Of a stretch of 64,000 nucleotides of DNA, positions 7,581-17,646 are shown one piece after another; position 1 is the stretch's first letter; each line of letters opens with the position of its first letter. The notes beneath the pieces are model-generated. The model was not told the DNA's origin. It saw only the letters and a program-made list of their open reading frames with translations, and made no database searches. This DNA comes from Colwellia sp. (lineage in GTDB: Bacteria; Pseudomonadota; Gammaproteobacteria; Enterobacterales; Alteromonadaceae): positions 806,001 through 870,000 of the forward strand of contig NZ_JABSPA010000002.1 of assembly GCF_013214175.1 (NCBI RefSeq), written 5' to 3'. Position numbers and translations under genes: made by a program.

Positions 7581-7927
7581 TAATGTTTAATCCCCTCCAC
7601 TTTGAAATCAAGTTACTAATTTCTGCTTAACGTTCAAGTTTGAGTAATTCCACTGTTTTTATGTCTAATTATTCATATCTCGTAACATCCTAATAACAAA
7701 CGATAAAAGTTTCGTTAATAAAGTACGAAGAAATTCTTATTAATATACTGCTTGAATATTGTATACAAAATATTATATAAAACATATTGAAACATCTTTA
7801 CACATTTGTTTCGACCAGAGAGGGATGTACGCGTTAGATGCAATGAGAGTAATAAAAAATACAATATGCTTACTTTGCTACACGGACGAAATACCTAATC
7901 GCTATATTAAGAATAGGCTTAAGAAAT
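7581..7927. other. Leader region of the collagenase gene
   Basis: No supported gene is seen. A 61-codon frame at 7759-7944 overlaps the collagenase start and has neither a ribosome binding site nor protein-like composition. The stretch is very AT-rich upstream of the collagenase and probably holds its promoter. Confidence 0.4.
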
Positions 7928-10900
7928 ATGAAACTAACTGCTAAGAAAACATTACTAGCCAGCGCGATATTTTTATCGTTAAACATGACCAGCGTTCAAG
8001 CAGCAACAATGTGCGGCGCTAAAACCTTAGACCGTCAAGGCGAAGTTCCTGCCAACCAAACTCACTGTATCACCGATTATGGTCATTACTTATATGTGAC
8101 TGTGCCTTATGAAAATAGTAACGTAACTATTACCACTTCCGGCGGAACATTTAACGGTACTGATGCCGCTATTAAGCTTTACGATGGTAATGATTGGAGC
8201 GGCAATGTCGAGCTAAGTAGTATTACCCCGGGTACAAATGAAGAAAGCCTGACATTTGTTTCACGTGCAGGTGAACGTTACTTTAAAATTGACGGTAATA
8301 TTGAGCAGACTAGTTTAACTGTAACCATCAGCGGTGGTGATGTGCCACCACCAATGGGTGATTACGTCATTTACAATACTAATGTTTTTGTCGATGTACC
8401 AGCGGCCACTATTTCGTCTAAAGCACAATATGGCCCCGCTATAGCAGCAATTTTAGTGGCAAGTTATAGTGACTTTGCTGGTATTGCCGGCGCGGCTAAT
8501 GACCCTATTGATGATGTATCGCAGGCGATTCATTACCTAGCCAAAGCCGATGATTTAACCGATCCTGATTTAAACCAATTATTATATTTCTTAGCCTCTT
8601 ATAAATATAATGCCGCCGCATTAACTGATGCCGAAGCCTCAAAGTTAAGCACAGCGCTTTTAGCCGTTAGTCAAATGAGCAACTTCATTGCTCCGGCAGG
8701 TAGTGTCATCCAAGAAGGTTATGCCACCGCCTTATCAAATTTCAGAAATGACGCTAGCTCAGCTTATTTTAAAGATCAGCTACCGCATTTATTAGCGATA
8801 ATTCAATATTATTCTGAGCAAAGCAATCCGTTTGGCATCAGTAATGGTGGCGATACCACAATGGCATTGATGGGCGCGCTAGGTGATGCCGCTTATTATG
8901 GTGATGCTTCAATAAAGTCTGCTATCAATACCAACATGCTTGATGTGTTATCGGTAATGCGCTCATTTATCTTTTTAGGTGAAACCTCTCTTGATATGCG
9001 TTGGAGTAAAGAAGCGGATAGAAAGTGGATCATGCCACATTCATTTATCGCTATGGGTAAACTCGCTTCAATTGCCACTGATGAAGCGAAAGCTCGTTTT
9101 GATAGCACTATTTTAGAAGCTCGTGAAAAAGTTATTGCAACTATCTCTGTTGAAACAACAGAAACAATTATCACCAAAAAATACTTAGAAAATGCGGGAC
9201 GTACTTGTTCAGCAGGTGACCCGTTATTTGGTAGTTGTGTTGTACCACCAAAAGAAGCTGATATTTTAACGGTTAGTTATGATTGTACTGCGAATATCAC
9301 TATTCGTGCACAAGCTTCTATTAGCCAAGCAACACTTGATCAATCTTGTGCTGATATGGCCTTACAAGAAACGGAATTCCATGCATTCTTCAATACTGCA
9401 GGTACGCCGGTTACCGGTGACTTAAATGAACACATTGAAGTTGTCGCTTTTGCTAGCCCGGAAGATTATGAAAAATATGCGCCAGAATTTTTTGGCATAG
9501 CTACCGATAACGGTGGTATGTATTTAGAAGGTACTCCAACTGCGCAAGGCAACCAAGCACGCTTTATTGCTATGCAATGTCCTGACGCTTGGTTAGGCGG
9601 TTCATGTCAATATATTGATCAAATCTATAACTTACGACATGAGTTCGTTCATTACCTTGATGGCCGATATAATAAAGCCGGTTCATATGGCACCTTTGAT
9701 CCTAATGCTGCCTGGGCTGAAGGTATGGCTGAATACATGGCTATGGGTAAAGATCATACCCGTACGTTAAATACTTTATCAGGTGAAACCATTCCACCAT
9801 TGTATAACATCGTCTTTATGGGATATGAGTACGATAACTTATATCCTTGGGGTTACTTTGCAATGCGTTACTTAGGTGAAGAGCATAAAAATGAAGTCGA
9901 ACTTATTGCTGCAACCCTAAAATCTGGCGACAATGCCGCTTATAAAGCTGCGCTTAAAGGTGCAGTAGAACGCACCGGAGCAGGTTTTGAGACTTATATG
10001 CTGGCCAACTCTACAACGGTTGCACCAATTGCTGCACAAATACCAGCACAAGATATGATTGGCAGCTGTGACTTAGTTCAGCAATATACTCGTTATTTTG
10101 ATGCAGCAACCACCAACTTTAGCTTTACCAATACCACAGATACACCCGTGTCATTATTCTGGGTAGATAGCACTAAAGGTACAGCTAATTTTGGCAAGAA
10201 TTATAAAACTTTAAATCAAGGTGACAGTTACAGTTCAAGTACTTGGAAAGTTGACGATCGCATGATGTTATCTGATAACAACATGAACTGTATTGGTGTT
10301 GCCGTGATGGCTGAAAATACTAATACTTTCACTATTGAAGCTGAATTAGTAAAAGATGTAGTAGCTGAAGTGATTCCTGCCTTAAACCAAATGGGTAGTT
10401 GTGCTTTAGCGCAACCGCATTTGATTATGGATCAATCCCATGAATTTACTATTACTAATACCTCTGACACCGCCGTTCGTTTATTTAGAATTGATAATAC
10501 CAAGGGCAGCATAATCACCAGCAGTGGTGGTACTGGCTTTACTCATGGTTATGGCGTATTAGAGCCGGGCGCAAGTTACAGCAATGACGTTTGGTACGGT
10601 GATCGCCGCTTAATGGTAACTGACAGCAGTTTAAATTGTTTAAGTGTTGGTGTGTTAAACAATGCTATTGCTAGCTTTACTGTTGACCAAACTATGGTAG
10701 CTAATGCCGCGGCTGCAGAAGTGATTCCAGCAGCAAATACCATAGGTAGTTGTGCATTGATGCAGCAACATTTAACCGGTCCATTTGAAGCAGACTTCTC
10801 CTTTATCAATAACAGTGACAAACCAGTGCGTGTTCATCGCGTTGATAATGTAACTGGTGAGCTAAATGTTGATTTTGGTTTTACTACGCTTGCTACTGGC

Positions 10901-12226
10901 GAAAGCTATGACAGTGTTGCTACCTGGAAATGGTTTGGTAACCGCCGTGCGGCAATTACTGATGAAAGCAATCAGTGTTTAGGTGTTGCGGTAATGACCG
11001 AAGAAAACACTAGCAATGATTATGTTATTACTAATGAGCTAAGCGGTGGCGGCGGTACTCAGCCATTAGATTCAGATGGTGATGGTGTAATTGATAGCTT
11101 AGATGCTTTCCCATTTGATGCAACGGAAACGAAGGATAGTGATGGTGATGGTGTTGGTGATAACGCCGATGTTTTCCCTTTTGATGCAACTGAATGGTTA
11201 GATACTGATGGTGATGGTATTGGCGACAACAGCGATCCAACGCCGAATGGTGATGTTGATACTGACGGCGACGGACATTTAGATAGTGTTGATGCTTTCC
11301 CTAACGATCCTACTGAATGGTTAGATACTGACGGTGATGGTCATGGTAACAACAGCGATGCTTTCCCTAATGATGCAACTGAATGGTTAGACACTGATGG
11401 CGACGGTCATGGTAACAACAGTGATGCTTTCCCTAATGATGCAACTGAATGGTTAGACTCTGACGGTGACGGCATGGGTGATAACTCTGACCCGTATCCA
11501 AATGATGCAACTAACGGCGGCGGTGTTACCGTACCTGATTGTGGCGCAGCAACTATTACTAGTGGCAAATTAACACTGGAAAATAACGAATGTGTTGCAG
11601 GCGGTCGTGGTTCATTCTACGTATGGGTTGAAGCAGATAATACCCAGTTATTCTTAAGCACAGCTGGTGGTAACGGTGATGTCGGTATTTATTTTAACGC
11701 CGATAATTGGGCTACCGCAGCAAATGCGCAAGGGTCTTCTGCAGCTGTAGGCACAACGCAGTCCTTGCAAGTTACCGCAAACCGAGGCTGGCGCTACATT
11801 ACTTTAGAAAGTACCAGTAATTATGCTGATGTTACTTTCAAAGTAAGTTTAACTGGCGAAGTAACACCACCAGTAGAGCCGCCAGTAACGGGTACAATTA
11901 CTAACGCTTGTACTACATTAGCGCCATTTACTTATGGTGCTTTAGAAACTGGTGCTGCGGTTTGTTCGGGTAATGGCCATAATAGTTATTACATCTATTT
12001 AGATGACAGCGTTACCAGTATTGAAGTGAATACTGCCCATGGTACTGGTGCAGTTGAACTTTATACTGGAACTAGCTGGCCTACTGCCGCTAGTCATAGC
12101 CATAAGTCTACAAATGCAGGTACTACTGAGCAAAGCATCACTGTTAATAACCCGCCAACAGGTTGGTTTTATATTGCAGTTGAGAGCGCAGGAAGTGACG
12201 TAGCTGTGCAAGTTGATGTGAAATAG
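7928..12226 (+). CDS. Secreted M9-family collagenase with PPC, pVHL-beta-like and TSP3 repeats
   Basis: This 1432-residue secreted zinc metallopeptidase has a signal peptide (to about residue 25, SVQA), an N-terminal PPC-like domain, a helical activator region, and an M9 peptidase domain with zinc motif HEFVH at residues 571-575 and a downstream Glu in AEGMAEYM. M9 enzymes cut native collagen and gelatin outside the cell. After the catalytic part come three homologous modules of about 105 residues, each starting GSC and containing F-NTTDTPV-L--VD-TKG, a pattern similar to the pVHL beta domain. Residues about 1047-1195 are Asp-rich thrombospondin type 3 calcium repeats (DSDGDGVID). Two PPC domains close the protein. 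ATG at 7928 is preceded by AGG and gives the signal peptide. Confidence 0.9.
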   Translation: MKLTAKKTLLASAIFLSLNMTSVQAATMCGAKTLDRQGEVPANQTHCITDYGHYLYVTVPYENSNVTITTSGGTFNGTDAAIKLYDGNDWSGNVELSSITPGTNEESLTFVSRAGERYFKIDGNIEQTSLTVTISGGDVPPPMGDYVIYNTNVFVDVPAATISSKAQYGPAIAAILVASYSDFAGIAGAANDPIDDVSQAIHYLAKADDLTDPDLNQLLYFLASYKYNAAALTDAEASKLSTALLAVSQMSNFIAPAGSVIQEGYATALSNFRNDASSAYFKDQLPHLLAIIQYYSEQSNPFGISNGGDTTMALMGALGDAAYYGDASIKSAINTNMLDVLSVMRSFIFLGETSLDMRWSKEADRKWIMPHSFIAMGKLASIATDEAKARFDSTILEAREKVIATISVETTETIITKKYLENAGRTCSAGDPLFGSCVVPPKEADILTVSYDCTANITIRAQASISQATLDQSCADMALQETEFHAFFNTAGTPVTGDLNEHIEVVAFASPEDYEKYAPEFFGIATDNGGMYLEGTPTAQGNQARFIAMQCPDAWLGGSCQYIDQIYNLRHEFVHYLDGRYNKAGSYGTFDPNAAWAEGMAEYMAMGKDHTRTLNTLSGETIPPLYNIVFMGYEYDNLYPWGYFAMRYLGEEHKNEVELIAATLKSGDNAAYKAALKGAVERTGAGFETYMLANSTTVAPIAAQIPAQDMIGSCDLVQQYTRYFDAATTNFSFTNTTDTPVSLFWVDSTKGTANFGKNYKTLNQGDSYSSSTWKVDDRMMLSDNNMNCIGVAVMAENTNTFTIEAELVKDVVAEVIPALNQMGSCALAQPHLIMDQSHEFTITNTSDTAVRLFRIDNTKGSIITSSGGTGFTHGYGVLEPGASYSNDVWYGDRRLMVTDSSLNCLSVGVLNNAIASFTVDQTMVANAAAAEVIPAANTIGSCALMQQHLTGPFEADFSFINNSDKPVRVHRVDNVTGELNVDFGFTTLATGESYDSVATWKWFGNRRAAITDESNQCLGVAVMTEENTSNDYVITNELSGGGGTQPLDSDGDGVIDSLDAFPFDATETKDSDGDGVGDNADVFPFDATEWLDTDGDGIGDNSDPTPNGDVDTDGDGHLDSVDAFPNDPTEWLDTDGDGHGNNSDAFPNDATEWLDTDGDGHGNNSDAFPNDATEWLDSDGDGMGDNSDPYPNDATNGGGVTVPDCGAATITSGKLTLENNECVAGGRGSFYVWVEADNTQLFLSTAGGNGDVGIYFNADNWATAANAQGSSAAVGTTQSLQVTANRGWRYITLESTSNYADVTFKVSLTGEVTPPVEPPVTGTITNACTTLAPFTYGALETGAAVCSGNGHNSYYIYLDDSVTSIEVNTAHGTGAVELYTGTSWPTAASHSHKSTNAGTTEQSITVNNPPTGWFYIAVESAGSDVAVQVDVK

Positions 12227-12243
12227 CATAAATAGCTAAAATG

Positions 12244-12302
12244 AGTAACTATTGATAAAAGGTAGTTACTAAATTGAAACGGGCCATTAGGCCCGTTTTT
12301 TA
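12244..12302 (+). terminator. Rho-independent terminator after collagenase
   Basis: AACGGGCC-ATTA-GGCCCGTT followed by TTTT (12278-12301) is a strong terminator. A second inverted repeat, AGTAACTA/TAGTTACT, lies just before it. The stem may also stop transcription from the convergent kinase gene. Confidence 0.9.
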
Positions 12303-12328
12303 TGCTAGTTAAAAATGCAGTGTTAAAT

Positions 12329-13681
12329 TTACGGGGAAGTTTTATTACCTACCGGCCATGACATAGTGATTTTTGCACCATTGCCAGTGTTTTCTAGGGT
12401 GAAGTCACCACCATGATTACGGGTTATTTCCGCACAAAGCGACAAACCTATACCTGAACCATGACTTTTAGTGGTGTAAAAAGGTGTTAAGGCGTTATCA
12501 AGATTAGCAAAGCCTGGGCCATTATCGATAATTTCAATAATCTGTTTGCCTTGTTGCTGAGCTTGCATGCTGTCTTGTTGGTAGTAAAGACTGATGCTGA
12601 TTGCACAGTGTTCTTTATCGCAAGCTTCTTGAGAATTCTTGAAAATATTAATTAATATTTGCACCATTTGTTGTTCGTCAGCATAACATTGGGCACTACC
12701 TTGATAATGTATAGTGCAGGGCTCAGTGATCATGGCTTTGGCTTCATCAAGTAAGTCATTAAAATCAAACCAAGTTGATTTAGGTGCTGGCAAGTGGCTT
12801 AGTTGACTATATTGATTAATAAAGCTGAGTAAGCGCTCACTACGTAGCTTAATCCTACCCAGTACCATGCGGACCTGTTCTTCATTAAAGCTATCGTTAC
12901 ATAATAAGGTATCTGCCATCGATGCCATTGGTGTTAACGAATTACGTAGTTCATGAGCTAATACCCTAATAAGGTTTTGTTGGGTAATGCTTTGTTGTTG
13001 ATGTAAGGGCTGAGAAATATCTAACGCAGAAAAGATATGACATTTCTTCTGTTGAAATAGATAGCTAATACTTTGACACTGCCATTGATGATTAAACTGC
13101 TTATGGCTTAAATTGCCATTTTCCATGAAAAAGCCTAAATCTGCTGCCTTGGTACCAATAAGCATGGGCTGCTGGATTTTTTCCTTCATGGCAATATTGC
13201 GATAACTTAACTGAGTATTTTCATCGAACAAACACACCGGAATAGGCCAAGAGTCGAGAATGTGGCTAAGCACATTTTCCAGTGTTTGGTTTTGTTGTAC
13301 TTTATCGGCGTTACCTATGGCGAGTGCCGATATTTCTTGCTGTAATTCAGCCAGTAAATTGTCTGGGTGTTGTGCTTTAAAACGTAAGTTGGTTTCGCCC
13401 TCGCGGATAACTTGCGTATAGGTAGTTAGCTGCATAATAGCTTGTCGCCAGAAATGATAACTTCGCCAAGCGAGCCAAATTAAGGGGTAGCAGAGACAAA
13501 ATAGTAAAGTAGCAATTGCCAACTTACTCCAGCCCATTTTATAAGTAAGCGCTGCTGTTAAGCTGAATATAATGGTGAGTGTGCAAGCTAAGCCAAAAGC
13601 TAGCCATTGTTCATGACTAAACTTAAATGTTAGCGGTTTGGCTAGCGCCTTCAGGCTATTTGTTTTTTGACTACTCCGCAT
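12329..13681 (-). CDS. NtrY-like membrane sensor histidine kinase
   Basis: Two membrane segments near the N-terminus (around residues 25-45 and 50-70) are followed by a PAS-like sensor region and a complete kinase core: H-box LAHELRNSLTP, N-box NIFKNSQEAC, G1 DNGPGF, and G2 GSGIGLSL. It should phosphorylate the response regulator encoded immediately upstream, whose stop codon it overlaps by 11 bases, implying translational coupling. I prefer the ATG at 13681 over the TTG at 13693. Together with that regulator it sits next to an ABC export operon, which is the likely target. Confidence 0.9.
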   Translation of the reverse strand: MRSSQKTNSLKALAKPLTFKFSHEQWLAFGLACTLTIIFSLTAALTYKMGWSKLAIATLLFCLCYPLIWLAWRSYHFWRQAIMQLTTYTQVIREGETNLRFKAQHPDNLLAELQQEISALAIGNADKVQQNQTLENVLSHILDSWPIPVCLFDENTQLSYRNIAMKEKIQQPMLIGTKAADLGFFMENGNLSHKQFNHQWQCQSISYLFQQKKCHIFSALDISQPLHQQQSITQQNLIRVLAHELRNSLTPMASMADTLLCNDSFNEEQVRMVLGRIKLRSERLLSFINQYSQLSHLPAPKSTWFDFNDLLDEAKAMITEPCTIHYQGSAQCYADEQQMVQILINIFKNSQEACDKEHCAISISLYYQQDSMQAQQQGKQIIEIIDNGPGFANLDNALTPFYTTKSHGSGIGLSLCAEITRNHGGDFTLENTGNGAKITMSWPVGNKTSP

Positions 13682-15023
13682 GATGAATGGCAAATTTTTC
13701 TAAGCGGCGATAAAGGGCATTACGTGAAATATCTAATAATTTCGCCGCCTCTATTACTTGCCCACCTGTGACTGTCATGGCTTTTTCAATTAGCTGTTTT
13801 TCTGCTTGTTCTAGCGGTTGTAATACCACCTCATCGCTAATGTTGTTGGCATTATCTAATAACAGTTGTAGCGCCGTTATTTCATTGGTAGTGCTAAGTA
13901 AAACTGCGCGTTCAATAACATGGCTTAATTCGCGGATATTCCCGGGCCAATTATGTTGTTTTAATTTATTGAGCGCACAAGCACTGATAGCTAAAGCATG
14001 CTTGCCATATTTGTCACTGAACTTGGAGATAAAGTTATCAGCTAATGCGGCAATATCTTCAAGGCGTTCGCGCAGTGGCGGAATGGTAATCACCAAGGTA
14101 TTTAAGCGATATAACAAGTCTTGGCGAAAAGCTTGTTTACTGACTAGTTGGTTAAGGTCGGCATTGGTGGCGCTAATTAAACGCACATCAGCCACTTGCG
14201 TTTGGCTTGAACCTAAAATTTCAAATTGGCCGGTTTCTAAAACCCGTAATAATTTAGGTTGCAGTGATAGTGGCAAGGAACCAATTTCATCAAAAAATAG
14301 GGTACCTTTATCGGCAAGCTCGAAGCGACCAATACGATTTTGTTTGGCATCGGTAAAAGCGCCTTTTTGATGACCAAAGAGTTCACTTTCAAATAAATTT
14401 TCAGGAATAGCGGCCATATTTACCGTGATTAATGGTGCATGCTGGCGTAAAGATAGTTGATGAATACGCTCGGCCAGCAGTGATTTTCCGGTACCGTTTT
14501 CACCTAAAATTAAAATATTGGCATCGGTTGGCGCTATTTGTCCAATTAAGGTTTCAATGGCCTGCATGCTAGGGGATTGACAAACCCAGGCCTTTTTATT
14601 TTCTGGGGCTAGTAATTGTCGATAGCCTTGGTTTTGCTCTTTTACCCGAGAGAAACTTAATTGTTGTTTGATACTGTTTAACAGTTTTAGTTTATTCCAT
14701 GGCTTTTCGATAAAGTCACTAGCGCCTTTTTGTAAACCTTGCACTGCCAGCTCAATTGAGCCCCATGCTGTCATTAAAATTACCGGAATATTTAGTGGCT
14801 GTAACTGTTCTAAAATGGCTAAGCCTTCTTGACCACTGGTGGTATCACGAGAGAAATTCATATCGAGCAGCACTAAATCTGGCTGTTGCCGATTGCTTTG
14901 AATGATGATCTCTTTGGCATTGGCCGCCTCAATGATCTGGTAACCCTCAGAGCTGAGTAATAAATTTAACGCTAAACGGATATCTTCATCATCATCAGCA
15001 ATTAAAATGGTGGCATTGGTCAT
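13671..15023 (-). CDS. Sigma-54-dependent response regulator, NtrC family, with GAFTDA motif
   Basis: The 450-residue protein has a receiver domain (Asp10-Asp11, phosphoacceptor Asp54, Thr85, Lys107), an AAA+ domain with Walker A GENGTGKS at 174-181 and Walker B FFDE, and a Fis-type helix-turn-helix at the end (EAAKLLDISRNALYRRL). The sigma-54-contacting loop reads GAFTDA (221-226) rather than GAFTGA, a variant of the key Gly. It pairs with the overlapping kinase. The export operon upstream carries a sigma-54-like promoter, so activation of that operon is the obvious hypothesis. GGAAA precedes the ATG. Confidence 0.92.
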   Translation of the reverse strand: MTNATILIADDDEDIRLALNLLLSSEGYQIIEAANAKEIIIQSNRQQPDLVLLDMNFSRDTTSGQEGLAILEQLQPLNIPVILMTAWGSIELAVQGLQKGASDFIEKPWNKLKLLNSIKQQLSFSRVKEQNQGYRQLLAPENKKAWVCQSPSMQAIETLIGQIAPTDANILILGENGTGKSLLAERIHQLSLRQHAPLITVNMAAIPENLFESELFGHQKGAFTDAKQNRIGRFELADKGTLFFDEIGSLPLSLQPKLLRVLETGQFEILGSSQTQVADVRLISATNADLNQLVSKQAFRQDLLYRLNTLVITIPPLRERLEDIAALADNFISKFSDKYGKHALAISACALNKLKQHNWPGNIRELSHVIERAVLLSTTNEITALQLLLDNANNISDEVVLQPLEQAEKQLIEKAMTVTGGQVIEAAKLLDISRNALYRRLEKFAIHHAE

Positions 15024-15090
15024 AGGGTTTCCATAAGGTTAAGCGGTGAGTTTCACTAAGGTATAAGTGAAGGTAAAGCAAAGTAAAAGA

Positions 15091-15118
15091 AAAGGAAACG
15101 AGGTCAGTCGTTTCCTTT
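15091..15118 (-). terminator. Terminator between export operon and two-component genes
   Basis: A perfect 11-bp stem (AAAGGAAACGA / TCGTTTCCTTT) with a six-base loop, followed on the minus strand by TCTTTTACTTT. It should end the MFP-ATPase-permease transcript, making the regulator-kinase pair a separate unit. Confidence 0.8.
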
Positions 15119-15153
15119 GTTAATTCTATGCCACACTACCATGGTTGAGGTAA

Positions 15154-17646
15154 TTAATCTTCACGCAAAGCTTGCATAGGATCGCTACTAATTACTCGCC
15201 ATGCGGGCATAATGACCGACATAATAACGATAACAACCAAGGCTGCATCTAAGCCAACCATGGCTAACCAGTTAAAGTCAGGTAACATCTCTAAGTTTTG
15301 TGATATTTGTGCATAACCTAAGACAGAGACAATAAAACCTAAACCTAAACCTACCACTAACATTGCCAGCGCATCTTTTAAGATAAAGCTAACTAATTTA
15401 GCTTGTTTAGCGCCAGTTGCCATACGCACGGCAAGTTCATACTTTCTGTGGTTAGTGGTCATTTGTGTAAGACCTGCGACACCTATGGCAGCAAGGAAAA
15501 GTGTTAAGCCAGTCATAGCCAGTACTATCCATAAACTAAGTCTTTGATTGAGTGTTTGTCTTTGCCAAACATCCGCTAATGATTCTACCGTGACATTTGT
15601 TAAACGCGGGAATTGGCGTTTAACTTCACTGGCTAACATTGCTGGCGTAACCGTAGCTCCTTCAGGCAACATCACAGTAAACTGCATGGTAGTGCCAGGT
15701 CTTACTCTATGAGAATATATGGATGGTAAACCTAACGGGTCAGCAATACCTGTTTGACTCAAGGTATTACCAACTATGCCAGTAACAATTACTGGAGGCA
15801 TAGAGCCATCAGGGCTCATTTGAATGGTCTTGCCAATAACCTCTTGGTAAGTAAATTCCGAGAATAATAATTTTGCCATATTTTCATCAATGACAATTCG
15901 ATCTTCATCATTATCGATTTGCGCTTGGCTGACATTAGCTCCAGCTAACATTGGGATATTAAAGGTTGAGAAATAATTAGCCCCTAAGATTTTTATTTGA
16001 TGAATAACCCGCTCACCTGATACATCATCACGAAAAACATTTACCCGTAATGAATCAGATAGTGGACCATAGTTAGGGGCAATTACTTGGCTATTAGGTA
16101 CTTGTTGCTCGATTAAACGAGATAAGCCATCAAGCAGCTGTTTAGCCTCACTCTTACCGTAAGAGTCGAAGGTATTTAACTGGGTAATGTACTCTTCATC
16201 GCTAACTGTCATGGAAATTTCATAGCTATTGCCAAGATCATAACCAGTTTCTTGGTAAACAGCTTGATAGCTTTGCATGGCGATCATCACTGAAGCGGTC
16301 AGTAATATCGAGGCAATAGATAATTGCAGTACCATTAATACCCGGCTTAACCATTGATTACTTTGTGCTTGAATGCCTTTACCACTGCTGTTTAAGTTAT
16401 TGCCTAAAGCCTGTTTATCAATATCAACCAGTGCAAGGGCACTAAATAATACACTTAGTACTAAGATGATGGTGATTGAAGCTAATACGGTAGTGCTATT
16501 AATTGCAATGGCATCCATCATAGGTAAGCTATCACCGGCAATTAACGGTAAACTTCTTATCGCCCAGCCGGTAACTAATAAGCCTGTTAATGCCGCGAGA
16601 ATAAAGCTTGGTAGGTTCTCAAGTAATACCAGTAATCTAACTTTTGTTAGACTGGCGCCTAAGCTTATTTGAATGGCAAACTCCTTGGTTCTGCCTTGAT
16701 AATGAGCAATAAATAAATTCAGTAAGTTAAGTGTCGCCATTAATAACAAGCCGATTACTGCGGTAAATAAGGCGATAAGTAAACTTTCAGTTTCCCCTAA
16801 CATATTGCTGCGATAACTGCTGGCCTTAGCGACTTTATTGGTAGTAGTAATAAAGTCCAAAAACATTTGTACCTGCTCATCATCGACATTACGGGTGACA
16901 TAGTCTTCTAACCAAGCATCAACTTCTGCTTGTGATGGTAGCTGTGCTTGGCCATTAGCCGACTTGAGAATAAGGTTATCAATATCATTACTAATATTAC
17001 CGATATTATCTTTTTGCGCTTTTATTTTAGTCAGGTTGGCGATAAACCACACTTGCTGCGCTAAAATCGCTTGGTTACTTTTTATTGCCATAACATCTTC
17101 AATAACGCCGGCAATGATATAGTTTTTATTGGTAATGGTAACTTGTTTACCAATGACTGACTTAACGCCAGAAAATGCGCTTTGCCAAAGGCTTTGTGAT
17201 ATCCAGACATACTTTTCTGGGGATTCAACCGTGACATCATCGCCCAATAATAACTGGCTACCTAGCACTGAAATAATGTTACTGGAGGCGTCATAACGGG
17301 TAGTAGCAAAGGTGGTGTTATTAACGACAACATCTTGCTCAGAGGGGGCAATAGCTGCCCATTCACCGACATCAGCAAAGTGCTCACTAAAGTCGACTAA
17401 GCGATTCATGTTCCAATAGGAAACACTTAAGGTATCTGACATATTAAAGCGATAGTCAAAGGTTTGCAGTGAAGCCTCGTTTTTAACGCCTTTCAGCGGT
17501 TGATAGAGCAAGGTCGATGAAATTGACACAACACTTAAAACCGCGCCTAAGGTTAAGCCAAGGGTTAAAATTAACGGCACACTTAAGCGCGGTAATGAAA
17601 ATATCCGGTTTATGCCTTGGTATAAGGCTTTTTTTAATAAACTCAT
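15154..17646 (-). CDS. MacB/FtsX-type ABC transporter permease
   Basis: The 830-residue inner-membrane protein has the duplicated FtsX-like layout: an N-terminal membrane segment, a large periplasmic MacB-like domain, three membrane segments around residues 290-400, a second membrane and periplasmic block, and three final membrane segments (ending SVIMPAWRVISSDPMQALRED, the usual P-xR-x--DP--ALR tail). It forms the mechanotransmission part of an efflux or lipoprotein-export type transporter with the ATPase, whose stop codon it overlaps by four bases. The substrate, possibly an antimicrobial peptide or toxic compound, cannot be read from sequence. Confidence 0.9.
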   Translation of the reverse strand: MSLLKKALYQGINRIFSLPRLSVPLILTLGLTLGAVLSVVSISSTLLYQPLKGVKNEASLQTFDYRFNMSDTLSVSYWNMNRLVDFSEHFADVGEWAAIAPSEQDVVVNNTTFATTRYDASSNIISVLGSQLLLGDDVTVESPEKYVWISQSLWQSAFSGVKSVIGKQVTITNKNYIIAGVIEDVMAIKSNQAILAQQVWFIANLTKIKAQKDNIGNISNDIDNLILKSANGQAQLPSQAEVDAWLEDYVTRNVDDEQVQMFLDFITTTNKVAKASSYRSNMLGETESLLIALFTAVIGLLLMATLNLLNLFIAHYQGRTKEFAIQISLGASLTKVRLLVLLENLPSFILAALTGLLVTGWAIRSLPLIAGDSLPMMDAIAINSTTVLASITIILVLSVLFSALALVDIDKQALGNNLNSSGKGIQAQSNQWLSRVLMVLQLSIASILLTASVMIAMQSYQAVYQETGYDLGNSYEISMTVSDEEYITQLNTFDSYGKSEAKQLLDGLSRLIEQQVPNSQVIAPNYGPLSDSLRVNVFRDDVSGERVIHQIKILGANYFSTFNIPMLAGANVSQAQIDNDEDRIVIDENMAKLLFSEFTYQEVIGKTIQMSPDGSMPPVIVTGIVGNTLSQTGIADPLGLPSIYSHRVRPGTTMQFTVMLPEGATVTPAMLASEVKRQFPRLTNVTVESLADVWQRQTLNQRLSLWIVLAMTGLTLFLAAIGVAGLTQMTTNHRKYELAVRMATGAKQAKLVSFILKDALAMLVVGLGLGFIVSVLGYAQISQNLEMLPDFNWLAMVGLDAALVVIVIMSVIMPAWRVISSDPMQALRED

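Noticed and set aside
7759..7944. 61-codon plus-strand frame before the collagenase
   Set aside because: No ribosome site, odd composition, and it overlaps the collagenase start and signal peptide.
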